Below are positions 53,619 through 61,340 of a stretch of DNA of 64,000 nucleotides, piece by piece. The position numbers and the translations under genes were made by a program. The notes beneath the pieces were generated by a model. The model made no database searches and had not been told where the DNA came from. It was given only the letters and a program-made list of their open reading frames with translations. The stretch's first letter is position 1. The number at the start of each line of letters is the position of its first letter. Origin of the DNA: Gp1-AA122 sp036378535 (GTDB taxonomy: Bacteria > Acidobacteriota > Terriglobia > Terriglobales > Acidobacteriaceae); the NCBI GenBank assembly GCA_036378535.1, contig DASUWH010000059.1:62001-126000 (forward strand), written 5' to 3'.

Positions 53619-53768
53619 CTAAGCTTCTCCGGCCGGATGGCCGCTCTCAAGGTGATTCTTTTCACCCATACGAGATTTCATGTGCCGTCGCACTCGCAAG
53701 TAGACCGCGAATCCGACGCACGCTACCGCCAGCGTACTAAGGATTAGAACAAAGATCAGCCACGTCAT
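53619..53768 (-). CDS. Small single-span membrane protein, 49 residues
   Basis: The frame begins MTWLIFVLILSTLAVACVG with one hydrophobic helix at residues 3-24, then YLRVRRHMKSRMGEKNHLES and a short tail. It ends 12 bases before the bioY start, and bioY's AGGAGG lies in this short gap, as expected in an operon. The inside-positive layout (helix followed by RVRRHMKSR) suits a real membrane protein. No family was recognised. Confidence 0.5.
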   Translation of the reverse strand: MTWLIFVLILSTLAVACVGFAVYLRVRRHMKSRMGEKNHLESGHPAGEA

Positions 53769-53880
53769 GGTCACGGCAGATTCAGGATAACAGAAGGCGA
53801 ATTGAATGGATGCCGGTCAGATCGGTTGCAGATGGAATCAACCCCAAGCTCCAGCCAAGCGCTCTTCATTAATTCTTGTA

Positions 53881-54870
53881 TTATTTTTGGCTCTCAGCCG
53901 ATTTCTTGGCTTCGGCATAGGCATCCACGTTGCTTTTATCGATCAGGGCTGAGCCGGTATCTACGAACGCAGGAATCGGTGCGAAGCTATCCTTAGCCCA
54001 GTCGTGATCCAGAGATGCGGGCTTGTGATGGTAGAGGTGGTCGAGCATCATCAAACCCACGTAAGCCATGGAATAGGGCTTCTGCGAAATGGTGGCGGCG
54101 ATGACCCCCTTGCGAATCCAGTCCAGGGTATCGGGATCGGTATCCATGGCCATCAGCACTTTGTCTTTTACTCCGTTATTGCTGAGCACGGTGGCGACTT
54201 CCTTTCCGCCCAGCGCTTCCAGGCAGATGAACCCGTCAACCTTGCTGCGTTCTTTGCCCAGGATTTCGGAGGCAGTGTCAAAGGCGATGCGAGGATCACC
54301 CTTGATATCGACGATGCGAGTGATCTTGATGCCGGGTGAGCTCTGTAATGCGTCCTGGTAGCCTTGCAACCGCTGCTTGAGGTTGACCTGATCCGGCATG
54401 GTGAAAACCACCACGCTGCCCTTGCCGTGCAGTTCTTTGGCGAGGCGCTGGCCGCCGGAAAGGCCGGCCTGGTAATTATTGGTACCAATAAGGAATAACC
54501 GCTTGCTGGCAGGCGCGTCGGAGTCAACGGTTAGCACGGCAATGCCCATGCCCACAGCTTTATCGATATCGTCTTTCAGCAACTGCGGGTCAGCAGCGGA
54601 GATCAGAATGCCGGTCGGTTTTTGAGACAGCGCACTTTCGAAAGCCTGCTGCTCGGCTTTGAGATCATAGTTGTCCGGGCCGGCGACCTCGGCGCGCACT
54701 TTCAGTTCGGATGCGGCTTGCAAGAAGCCCGCTTTGGCGGTTTGCCAATAGGGCACTTGAATGTTGGCGGTGATAAGAAAATATTTCTCATCGGCACTGT
54801 GACCTGTTCCACAACCTGACAAAGACAGTGCGAAAAGGACTACGAAGGCGAGAGCCCTGGTGGTGCGCAT
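53881..54870 (-). CDS. Sugar ABC-type periplasmic substrate-binding lipoprotein, orphan
   Basis: A 329-residue RbsB-like (Peripla_BP_4) binding protein. ATG 54870 has GGAGG upstream. A lipoprotein signal ends in LSLSGC, giving lipidated C20. The ligand-binding fold begins YFLITANIQVPYWQTAKAGF and has PTGILISAADPQLLKDDIDK, AVLTVDSDAPASKRLFLIGT and MAMDTDPDTLDWIRKG, like sugar-binding proteins. No permease or ATPase gene is adjacent, so it may serve an uptake system elsewhere or a sensor kinase. Confidence 0.88.
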   Translation of the reverse strand: MRTTRALAFVVLFALSLSGCGTGHSADEKYFLITANIQVPYWQTAKAGFLQAASELKVRAEVAGPDNYDLKAEQQAFESALSQKPTGILISAADPQLLKDDIDKAVGMGIAVLTVDSDAPASKRLFLIGTNNYQAGLSGGQRLAKELHGKGSVVVFTMPDQVNLKQRLQGYQDALQSSPGIKITRIVDIKGDPRIAFDTASEILGKERSKVDGFICLEALGGKEVATVLSNNGVKDKVLMAMDTDPDTLDWIRKGVIAATISQKPYSMAYVGLMMLDHLYHHKPASLDHDWAKDSFAPIPAFVDTGSALIDKSNVDAYAEAKKSAESQK

Positions 54871-55039
54871 AGGAGCCTCCTGGCTGTGAAGCGGTCCCCG
54901 GGTCGTTGGTTTGGTCGCCGCCCCGGCAAAAACGGGCAAACGACTGAACAGCAGTAGCTAACGACCATGCTGCACTCGGTTCGCTGGCTTGCGGTACGAG
55001 ATTCTAAATCAGATGAGCGCGAAAAAGAATCCTGCCTTA

Positions 55040-56566
55040 TCAAACACCCACGGCATAAGGTTTGGCGTTCTGCGTATCGGTTCTCAGCGACAAGCCGGCC
55101 AGGCGGCCCTGTATCAAAGACATCAATCCCGTATACCAGTACCCGACCACAAACAAGATGAGGAAAGGCACGGTTATATAATTTTCGTTGTCAATGGCGT
55201 AATAAACGGTGACCGCGAAATAAGAGCCGATCAGTAACTCGATCCATGGCACCCAGCCCAGGCCGCGGCGGTATTTGCCGGCGCGGACACGATCCTTTTT
55301 GGATTCGACCCGATATTTCGGCGTCCTTGCAAAGGCTGATTGCTTTCCGATCAGTGCCTCCAGGACCGCGCGCGTGTTCGTAACTGTGAGCCCAATTCCC
55401 AAAGCCATCAGAAATGGAAGGTGCACAAGGCTGCGATACCACTTTCCGGGAAACAGTTCTTTCTGCGAAACCAGGTAGAAGCTTGAGACCGAAAACGTCG
55501 ACGCCACAAAAAGCGGCAGGTCGATATAGAGCATCTGGAACCAGCCCTGGTAGAAGCGGATGATCATGGCCGGGAGGAGAAGAACCGACAGGACCACCAT
55601 CAGCGGGTAACTGAGATTGGAAGTCAAGTGATACCAGGCTTCCAGCTTGGTATGAAAAGGCGCATCGCTCTTCAGCACCTGCGGCAGAATCTTTTTGGCC
55701 GTCTGGATCAGGCCCTTGGCCCAGCGCGCCTGCTGTGTCTTGAACGCGGTCATTTCCACGGGAAGCTCGGCCGGGCACTCTACGTCTTGCAGGTAAACAA
55801 ACTTCCACCCTTTCAACTGCGCGCGATAGGACAGGTCAGTGTCTTCGGTCAGGGTGTCATGCTGCCACCCGCCGGCGTCGTCGATCGCGGTTCGCCGCCA
55901 TAGTCCGGCGGTACCATTGAAATTGAAAAAGACACCGCTGCGCGCGCGTCCCGAGTGCTCGAGAACAAAATGTCCGTCGAGGAGAATGGCCTCAACTTCC
56001 GTCAGGAATGAATAGTGCCGGTTAATATGCGTCCAGCGGGTCTGCACCATCGCCACCGTGGGATCGGTGAAGTGGTTGATTGTGCGCAGCAAAAAATCAC
56101 ACGGGGGAGTGAAATCAGCATCGAAAATGGCGACAAATTCTCCTCGTGCCGTTTTCAGTCCTGCGGCCAAGGCTCCCGCCTTGAACCCTTCCCGATTGGC
56201 GCGGTGGTGATAGGTTATGGGATATCCGGCCTCGGCGTACTGCTCAACTAAGTTGCGAGCTACATCGACGGTTTCATCGGTTGAGTCGTCGAGCACCTGG
56301 ATGTCCAGCTTGTCCTTGGGATACTCCAGGTGACATACGGCTTCGATGAGCCTTCCTACAACATATTGCTCATTAAAGATGGGCAACTGAACGGTTACCC
56401 GCGGAAGATCCGTGAAGTGCTGAACTGGGTCGCTCGTGTGTTTATCTTTGTGTTTGTAATACAGATAGACCAGGATATAGCGATGCACGCCATACGAGGC
56501 GAGGAGAATCAAGACGAAGAAATAGGGAATCAGCAGACAGAGATCGAACGCGTTGGCGTGATACAA
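55040..56566 (-). CDS. Cellulose-synthase-like family 2 glycosyltransferase
   Basis: A processive GT2-type protein of at least 508 residues. After one N-terminal helix the catalytic domain shows VTVQLPIFNEQYVVGRLIEA, VLDDSTDETVDVA, the DxD FVAIFDADFTPP, the acid in LTEDTDLSYRA and the QQARW motif; four more helices follow near the C-terminus. It is like bacterial CslA/BcsA-type polymer synthases (glucan, mannan or similar). TTG 56566 is the first usual start codon, but the reading frame and family-like sequence (SHFFDPTFRG) continue upstream to a possible CTG start at 56665 with a strong ribosome site. A BcsB partner is not seen. Confidence 0.88.
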   Translation of the reverse strand: MYHANAFDLCLLIPYFFVLILLASYGVHRYILVYLYYKHKDKHTSDPVQHFTDLPRVTVQLPIFNEQYVVGRLIEAVCHLEYPKDKLDIQVLDDSTDETVDVARNLVEQYAEAGYPITYHHRANREGFKAGALAAGLKTARGEFVAIFDADFTPPCDFLLRTINHFTDPTVAMVQTRWTHINRHYSFLTEVEAILLDGHFVLEHSGRARSGVFFNFNGTAGLWRRTAIDDAGGWQHDTLTEDTDLSYRAQLKGWKFVYLQDVECPAELPVEMTAFKTQQARWAKGLIQTAKKILPQVLKSDAPFHTKLEAWYHLTSNLSYPLMVVLSVLLLPAMIIRFYQGWFQMLYIDLPLFVASTFSVSSFYLVSQKELFPGKWYRSLVHLPFLMALGIGLTVTNTRAVLEALIGKQSAFARTPKYRVESKKDRVRAGKYRRGLGWVPWIELLIGSYFAVTVYYAIDNENYITVPFLILFVVGYWYTGLMSLIQGRLAGLSLRTDTQNAKPYAVGV

Positions 56567-56792
56567 GCCGCGGAAGGTGGGGTCGAAGAAATGCGAACGG
56601 ATATAGTGCGGAAGGCCGCGAGGGCTCGAGAGCGCAAGAAATGTGAAAAACGGAGCAGCGGTCAGCGGATTTACTCCTCTTCCTACTTCCGCAACAAAGC
56701 AGACAATATTCTACCCGAAGCGGTTCGACCATCCCTACTTTGAATACAGAAGGCTGAGCGCCGCGAAGGAGTGGGCCGAATAAGCCTGTGTG

Positions 56793-57836
56793 TTAATTCA
56801 GGAAATACGTGCGGTACAGCGTGTCCCTCTGTGCGGGCCGGAACCCGGCATCGCGGATAATCCTTCTGAGCTCTTCCTCGGTAGTGCAGTTGCTTACGCC
56901 GGCCGCCTTGACGACATTCTCCTCAAGCATTACCGATCCGACATCATTTCCGCCGAAACGCAATCCCAGTTGGCACACTTTTAAACCCTGCGTAACCCAA
57001 CTGGATTGGACATTCTGGAAATTGGACAAATACAGGCGCGAAATCGCCAGGGTTTTGAGATACTCCACCGCGGTGGCCTCGTCCCAATGGCGCCCGCCCA
57101 AGGCCGTATTGGCCGGCTGAAACGTCCAGGGGATAAAAGCAGTGAAGCCGCCCGTCTCCTCCTGCAAATCATAAAGCCGCTGGAAATGATTGACGCGATG
57201 CTCGAATTTTTCGCCCACTCCGAACATCATGGTCGCAGTGGTGCGCATGCCGATCTGATGGGCGGTGCGATGCACGTTGAGCCAGTCCTCGGTCAGACAT
57301 TTCAGGCGCGCGATTTTGTAGCGCACCTCGTCATCGAGGATCTCCGCCCCGCCCCCGGGGATCGAGTCCAGTCCGGCATCGCGCAACCGTAGAATCGTGT
57401 CGCGAATGCTCAATCCGCTGTATTCCGCAATGGCAATAATTTCCGATGCCGAGTAGCAGTGCAGGTGAACCTTGAACCGCTGCTTGATCCCGCGCAACAT
57501 TTCTTCATGCCACTCGATCTTCAGATCGGGATGCAACCCGCCCTGCATCAGCACGCCGGTTCCGCCCAATTCGACAGTCTCCCGAATTTTTTCGTAGATG
57601 GTGTCGAAATCCAGGATGTAGCCTTGCTTGGCCTGGGGGCCCTTCAGTGGCCGGTAAAAGGCGCAGAAGGTGCAGTATTCCGTGCAGTAGTTCGTGTAAT
57701 TAATATTGCGGTCAATGATGTAGGAGACCACCCCATCGGGATGGAGCTTGCGGCGGAGCGCGTCCGCCTCCATGCCAATGCCGATCAGGTCATCGGAGCG
57801 AAACATCTGGAGCGCCTGTTCTTTGCTGAGCGACAT
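56793..57836 (-). CDS. mqnC: Cyclic dehypoxanthinyl futalosine synthase
   Basis: A 347-residue radical SAM enzyme of menaquinone synthesis. The cluster motif is NYCTEYCTFCAFYRP, C-x3-C-x2-C, followed by GGTGVLMQGGLHPDLKIEWH and DSIPGGGAEILDDEVRY, then TTATMMFGVGE and FIPWTFQPANTALGG. ATG 57836 gives a conventional N-terminus (MSLSKEQALQMF); a long open upstream frame does not belong. It uses dehypoxanthine futalosine from MqnB as substrate, and its product feeds MqnD, encoded 3.8 kb away on the same strand. Confidence 0.94.
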   Translation of the reverse strand: MSLSKEQALQMFRSDDLIGIGMEADALRRKLHPDGVVSYIIDRNINYTNYCTEYCTFCAFYRPLKGPQAKQGYILDFDTIYEKIRETVELGGTGVLMQGGLHPDLKIEWHEEMLRGIKQRFKVHLHCYSASEIIAIAEYSGLSIRDTILRLRDAGLDSIPGGGAEILDDEVRYKIARLKCLTEDWLNVHRTAHQIGMRTTATMMFGVGEKFEHRVNHFQRLYDLQEETGGFTAFIPWTFQPANTALGGRHWDEATAVEYLKTLAISRLYLSNFQNVQSSWVTQGLKVCQLGLRFGGNDVGSVMLEENVVKAAGVSNCTTEEELRRIIRDAGFRPAQRDTLYRTYFLN

Positions 57837-57984
57837 AGTCACCGGCACCAGTGACAATTCTAGCGGACTTCCGATCTGTCCTCCAAATTCAGGAAAAAGC
57901 AACACCCACCACTCGAGGCGCAGAGGCACAGAGAACAAAACGCAGATGGCGGCGGAAGTGTGTGCGCAAGCCGCAACCGGCTGC

Positions 57985-58632
57985 TCAGGCCGCCTTTTCG
58001 CTGGGTGTACGTCGGAGGGTGGTTTCCTGCTTCCGGTGCCGGTATTTGAAGTATTGATAGAGTGCAAGAATGCCGCCAATCACTGCCAGCGCTATCAGAG
58101 TATAGAGCGCAGGTTTGTAGTACTGGCGGAAGAAGCCGACGATCGCGTCTCCATAAATCGCTCCCATGCCGGCCACCACAGTGAAGCGAATCCCACGGCC
58201 GAAAGCGATTGCCCCGAGAAACTTCTTGCGATCGTACTGGAGCGCGCCCGCCGCTACCAGAACGGGAACCGTCGGGAACGGCGGTGGCAGCATGCAAGCA
58301 ATGGCCACAGTCCAGAACCCTTTTTTTTCGAACTTCTGAAAGAGTTTTTCCGCTTTTTTCTTGGCAAATCGGTGCTCGAACGCTTCTTTTCCGCCCTTCC
58401 TGGCGATTGCGTAGGTAATGTATCCACCAATCAGCGCTCCGACGGTGGCCATAAGGGCGTAATAGAACCACAGGTCGCGATTGCTGGCCGCCAGCCAGAT
58501 GGTGAACACGTCCATGCTGCCCGGCAGGGGTACAACGGAATTGTCCGCTATGCCTACGGCGATCAGACCGAGACCGCCCAGGCTGCGCACCCATTGCACC
58601 AGCGACAGCGCAGCTATGGCTTGGAAACCCAT
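57985..58632 (-). CDS. DedA/VTT-domain (SNARE-associated) membrane protein
   Basis: A membrane protein of 215 residues (221 if it starts at the GTG at 58650). The VTT/DedA landmarks are GIADNSVVPLPGSMDVFTIW and ATVGALIGGYITYAIARKGG, and the conserved Arg/Gly segment KKFLGAIAFGRGIRF near residue 145. About five hydrophobic helices are visible, followed by a basic tail (KYRHRKQETTLRR). DedA proteins take part in recycling of undecaprenyl phosphate or lipid flipping; that role would fit a polysaccharide producer but is not specific. It lies between mqnA and mqnC. Confidence 0.82.
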   Translation of the reverse strand: MGFQAIAALSLVQWVRSLGGLGLIAVGIADNSVVPLPGSMDVFTIWLAASNRDLWFYYALMATVGALIGGYITYAIARKGGKEAFEHRFAKKKAEKLFQKFEKKGFWTVAIACMLPPPFPTVPVLVAAGALQYDRKKFLGAIAFGRGIRFTVVAGMGAIYGDAIVGFFRQYYKPALYTLIALAVIGGILALYQYFKYRHRKQETTLRRTPSEKAA

Positions 58633-58677
58633 AAGAGTGCTTAGAAGCACTTTCAGGGGGTCACGGTAGTATCCCGA

Positions 58678-59514
58678 TCAGCGGCTGACCGGCCGGGCTA
58701 TCTCGTGAAAACGGAGAGGAGGCGCGCTCAGGAGTGCGCCACAGTCAAAAGCATACTTATAAAAGAGGAGGAGACCCTCCAGGGTCTGGGAATCGAGGCG
58801 ATAGTCAATGTTGTGAGTGAGGTAGGTTCTCACATCGCTCTCGGACATTCCCAGTCGAGGGCCCCAGGAGCGGGCAATGGCATCAAGATTGACAGGTTGT
58901 AAGCCATTGTCCCGAGACTGCTGAAAGATGGCTGCCAGATCCAGTCCCTCGGCATTCTCCAGCGCCTGTTCTCGCACCGCCCAAAAGGCGAAAACGAAAG
59001 GCTTGCCTGTGAACCGAATCCATTCTTCGGCGAGATCAAACGTCAGATAACGCTGTCGATCAACCTGCAGGGCGGGATCACCGATCACCAGCGCCGCGTC
59101 ATGCTCGACGAGCATGCGGTCGAGATCCGGCGCCATGGGGGTGAATATTCGGCCGCCTCCCAGCCATTTTGAGAAAATCACCCTGGTCAGGGCCACCGAG
59201 GTCAAGGATGAGGTATCCAGCGCCACCGTCCTGATCCGGTCCAGAGCAACCTTACTCACCAGGAGAATGGAACGTACTGCCCGCCGGGCTGCAATGGAAA
59301 TGTCCGGAAGTATGACAAGTCCAGGAATGCTGGCGTAAGCGGCCGCCGGAATAATACCAATGTCTGCCTCTCCCCGCTGCAAGGCCGCCGCGCACCCTGA
59401 GGGAATGGTGTATTGGATATCAAACGGCGCCCTCGAAGCACCGTGCTCGAAATCCCACATCAGGGGAGCGGTGTTCAGGTAGGAAATGGCGGAAATTCGA
59501 AGTCGGCGACTCAT
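58678..59514 (-). CDS. mqnA: Chorismate dehydratase
   Basis: A 278-residue enzyme opening the futalosine menaquinone pathway by converting chorismate to 3-enolpyruvoyl-benzoate. Family landmarks are the N-terminal LRISAISYLNTAPLMWDFEH, GCAAALQRGEADIGIIPAAA, SLTSVALTRVIF and AALVIGDPALQ, followed by EEWIRFTGKPFVFAFWAVR. No signal peptide is present, as expected for a cytosolic member of this binding-protein-like fold. Together with mqnC and mqnD it shows that the organism makes menaquinone by this route and not by the MenD route. Confidence 0.94.
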   Translation of the reverse strand: MSRRLRISAISYLNTAPLMWDFEHGASRAPFDIQYTIPSGCAAALQRGEADIGIIPAAAYASIPGLVILPDISIAARRAVRSILLVSKVALDRIRTVALDTSSLTSVALTRVIFSKWLGGGRIFTPMAPDLDRMLVEHDAALVIGDPALQVDRQRYLTFDLAEEWIRFTGKPFVFAFWAVREQALENAEGLDLAAIFQQSRDNGLQPVNLDAIARSWGPRLGMSESDVRTYLTHNIDYRLDSQTLEGLLLFYKYAFDCGALLSAPPLRFHEIARPVSR

Positions 59515-59602
59515 AATCAGGCAGCGGAAACCCGTAATTCTAACAAACCTGTGTGTCCCTCGACCTTGACACCCTCGGGTGCCGCTGTCACATTCCGGTC
59601 AT

Positions 59603-60784
59603 ATGCGGCAAAGCACGGCCGTGGCTAAACCAGCGCAACAACTTACTGACGATCGTGCGACGTTGCTCTGGCTTGCCTTGGCTCTTACCCCCGGACTGGG
59701 CGCAACCCGGACGCGCCGGATCGTCGAACATTTCGGCGGTATCGAAGCCCTTTTCCAGGCATCTCTCACCGAACTGGAAGCTACCGGAATCCAGGCAGTG
59801 TCCGCACAGTCCTTGGCAACCGGGAAGTCCTTCGAACTGGCGCAGGAAGAATGTCTACGCGCGGCATCTGCGGGCGCTCAAGTAATTGCACTGGATAATT
59901 CCGCTTTCCCCCAGCGATTACGCCAAATCTATGATCCCCCGGTAGTGCTTTATGTGCGGGGGGACAAGGAGTTGCTGACGGAGCCGGGCATTGCCGTGGT
60001 GGGCACACGTCACCCGACTCCATACGGCACGGGGATGGCTGAGCGTCTGGCCGGGGACTTGGCCCGGCAGGGGCTCTGCATTATCAGCGGTTTAGCTCGC
60101 GGCGTCGATAGCGCCGCCCACCGCGGGGCATTGGCGGCCCAGGGCAAGACCATCGCTGTATTTGGCACCAGCGTAGATGTCGTTTACCCGAAGGAGAACA
60201 ACCGGCTGGCGGACCAGATTCTAAACAGCGGCGGGGCCTTGATCTCCGAGTTTCCCATAGGGACGTTCGCCGCTCCTCAGAATTTTCCTATTCGCAACCG
60301 CATCATCAGCGGTCTTTCCGTAGGGGTCCTGGTGGTGGAAGCCGCCGAGTATAGCGGGACGAGGGTAACTGCCCGGTGCGCTTTGGAGCAGAATCGGGAT
60401 GTTTTCGCGGTTCCCGGTAATGTGACGAACAAGAATTCCTGGGGTCCTAACACCTTAATTAAGCAAGGCGCCAAGCTGGTTGCGACCTGGGAGGATGTCT
60501 GGGAAGAGCTACCGACGGATTTGCGGCTGTCGCTGGCGCCCTCCGTGAATGAATCGCAACCTGCCGCGACGGCATCTCTTTTTGGGGAAGACACGGAACT
60601 CGGACCTCACGAGAAAAGGATTTTCGCCCTCCTGAAGGCTGACGAGGCCCTTCACATCGACGAGATCGTGGAACGGCTGGAGCCGGAAGTCTCGTCTTCT
60701 GAGATATTTGCCGCCCTCTTCGAGCTGGAGCTAGCCGGCAAGGTCAAACAACTGCCGGGGAAGAATTTTGTAAGAAGCTTTTAG
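59603..60784 (+). CDS. dprA: DNA-processing protein DprA
   Basis: A 393-residue DprA/Smf protein, which loads RecA on incoming single-stranded DNA during natural transformation. An N-terminal SAM/HhH-like segment (ALTPGLGATRTRRIVEHFGG) precedes the Rossmann fold: VVGTRHPTPYG, IISGLARGVDSAAHRGAL, SEFPIGTFAAPQNFPIRNRI and VEAAEYSGTRVTARCALEQ. The C-terminal winged helix (DEALHIDEIVERLEPE) is present. The stop codon lies in a 7-base repeat array. dprA next to topA is a common order, here interrupted by a small gene. Confidence 0.95.
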   Translation: MRQSTAVAKPAQQLTDDRATLLWLALALTPGLGATRTRRIVEHFGGIEALFQASLTELEATGIQAVSAQSLATGKSFELAQEECLRAASAGAQVIALDNSAFPQRLRQIYDPPVVLYVRGDKELLTEPGIAVVGTRHPTPYGTGMAERLAGDLARQGLCIISGLARGVDSAAHRGALAAQGKTIAVFGTSVDVVYPKENNRLADQILNSGGALISEFPIGTFAAPQNFPIRNRIISGLSVGVLVVEAAEYSGTRVTARCALEQNRDVFAVPGNVTNKNSWGPNTLIKQGAKLVATWEDVWEELPTDLRLSLAPSVNESQPAATASLFGEDTELGPHEKRIFALLKADEALHIDEIVERLEPEVSSSEIFAALFELELAGKVKQLPGKNFVRSF

Positions 60785-60809
60785 CTGCTAGCTACTAGCT
60801 TCTAGCAAC
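60782..60809. repeat. Heptamer array, left arm (tagctac units)
   Basis: Four tandem units (tagctgc, tagctac, tagcttc, tagcaac) start exactly at the dprA stop codon. They are largely the inverted complement of the array at 61236-61263, with the four-helix-bundle gene between. Confidence 0.8.
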
Positions 60810-60845
60810 CATGAAAAATGCATGGGGTGAAGATCGAGAGTTTCT

Positions 60846-61250
60846 GTGAAGGATTTGAAGGATCTAAAGGTCTGGATGAAGGCGCATCATCTCGCGGTGG
60901 AGGTGTACCGCGCGACACGAAGCTTCCCGCGGGAAGAACTGTACGGCTTGACGAGTCAACTCCGTCGTTCGGCGACTTCCATTGGCGCGAACGTAGCAGA
61001 AGGATGCGGCAGGAGATCGGACGGTGAGTTTACGCGCTTTTTGCAAATTGCACGCGGATCAGCAAGTGAATTGGAATTCGAGCTGCTGTTGGCCCGGGAT
61101 TTGGGTTTCATCGCAGGCCCGTTCTACGATGGGCTGGAAAAGGAAGTAGTGGAAGTCGAGCGCATGCTTACGGCACTTGTGCAGCGAATTCAGCCGCTTA
61201 GCCGTGAAAAGAGGACCGCTGCGGGCCGGCAGTTGGTTGCTAGCAGCTAG
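60846..61250 (+). CDS. Four-helix-bundle protein (23S rRNA IVP-like)
   Basis: A 134-residue helical protein of the family found in 23S rRNA intervening sequences and as free-standing genes. The hallmark parts are KDLKVWMKAHHLAVEVYRAT, YGLTSQLRRSATSIGANVAE and GSASELEFELLLARDLGFI. GTG 60846 is chosen. The last residues (LVASS) and the stop are encoded by the right heptamer array. The molecular role of this family is not known; Avd of diversity-generating retroelements is a structural relative, but no reverse transcriptase is present. Confidence 0.88.
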   Translation: MKDLKDLKVWMKAHHLAVEVYRATRSFPREELYGLTSQLRRSATSIGANVAEGCGRRSDGEFTRFLQIARGSASELEFELLLARDLGFIAGPFYDGLEKEVVEVERMLTALVQRIQPLSREKRTAAGRQLVASS

Positions 61251-61263
61251 CAGCCAGTAGCTA
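61236..61263. repeat. Heptamer array, right arm (gcagcta units)
   Basis: Four tandem units (gttgcta, gcagcta, gcagcca, gtagcta). The array overlaps the end of the four-helix-bundle gene, supplying its stop codon, and is the inverted partner of 60782-60809. Confidence 0.8.
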
Positions 61264-61340
61264 GACGCTTCTCTCGAAACTTGTTGTCCTGCTGCAATTC
61301 GTGCTAGCTTCGAAGCCAAATACAGACTACAGGGGAAACA

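Noticed and set aside
57905..57940. Possible extra repeat family (cagaggcacagag) shared with 38773-38830
   Set aside because: The match is short and purine-biased; two loose copies are not enough to call a repeat family.
60846..61250. Avd-like accessory protein of a diversity-generating retroelement
   Set aside because: There is no reverse transcriptase and no template/variable repeat pair nearby; a free-standing IVP-like protein is the simpler reading.
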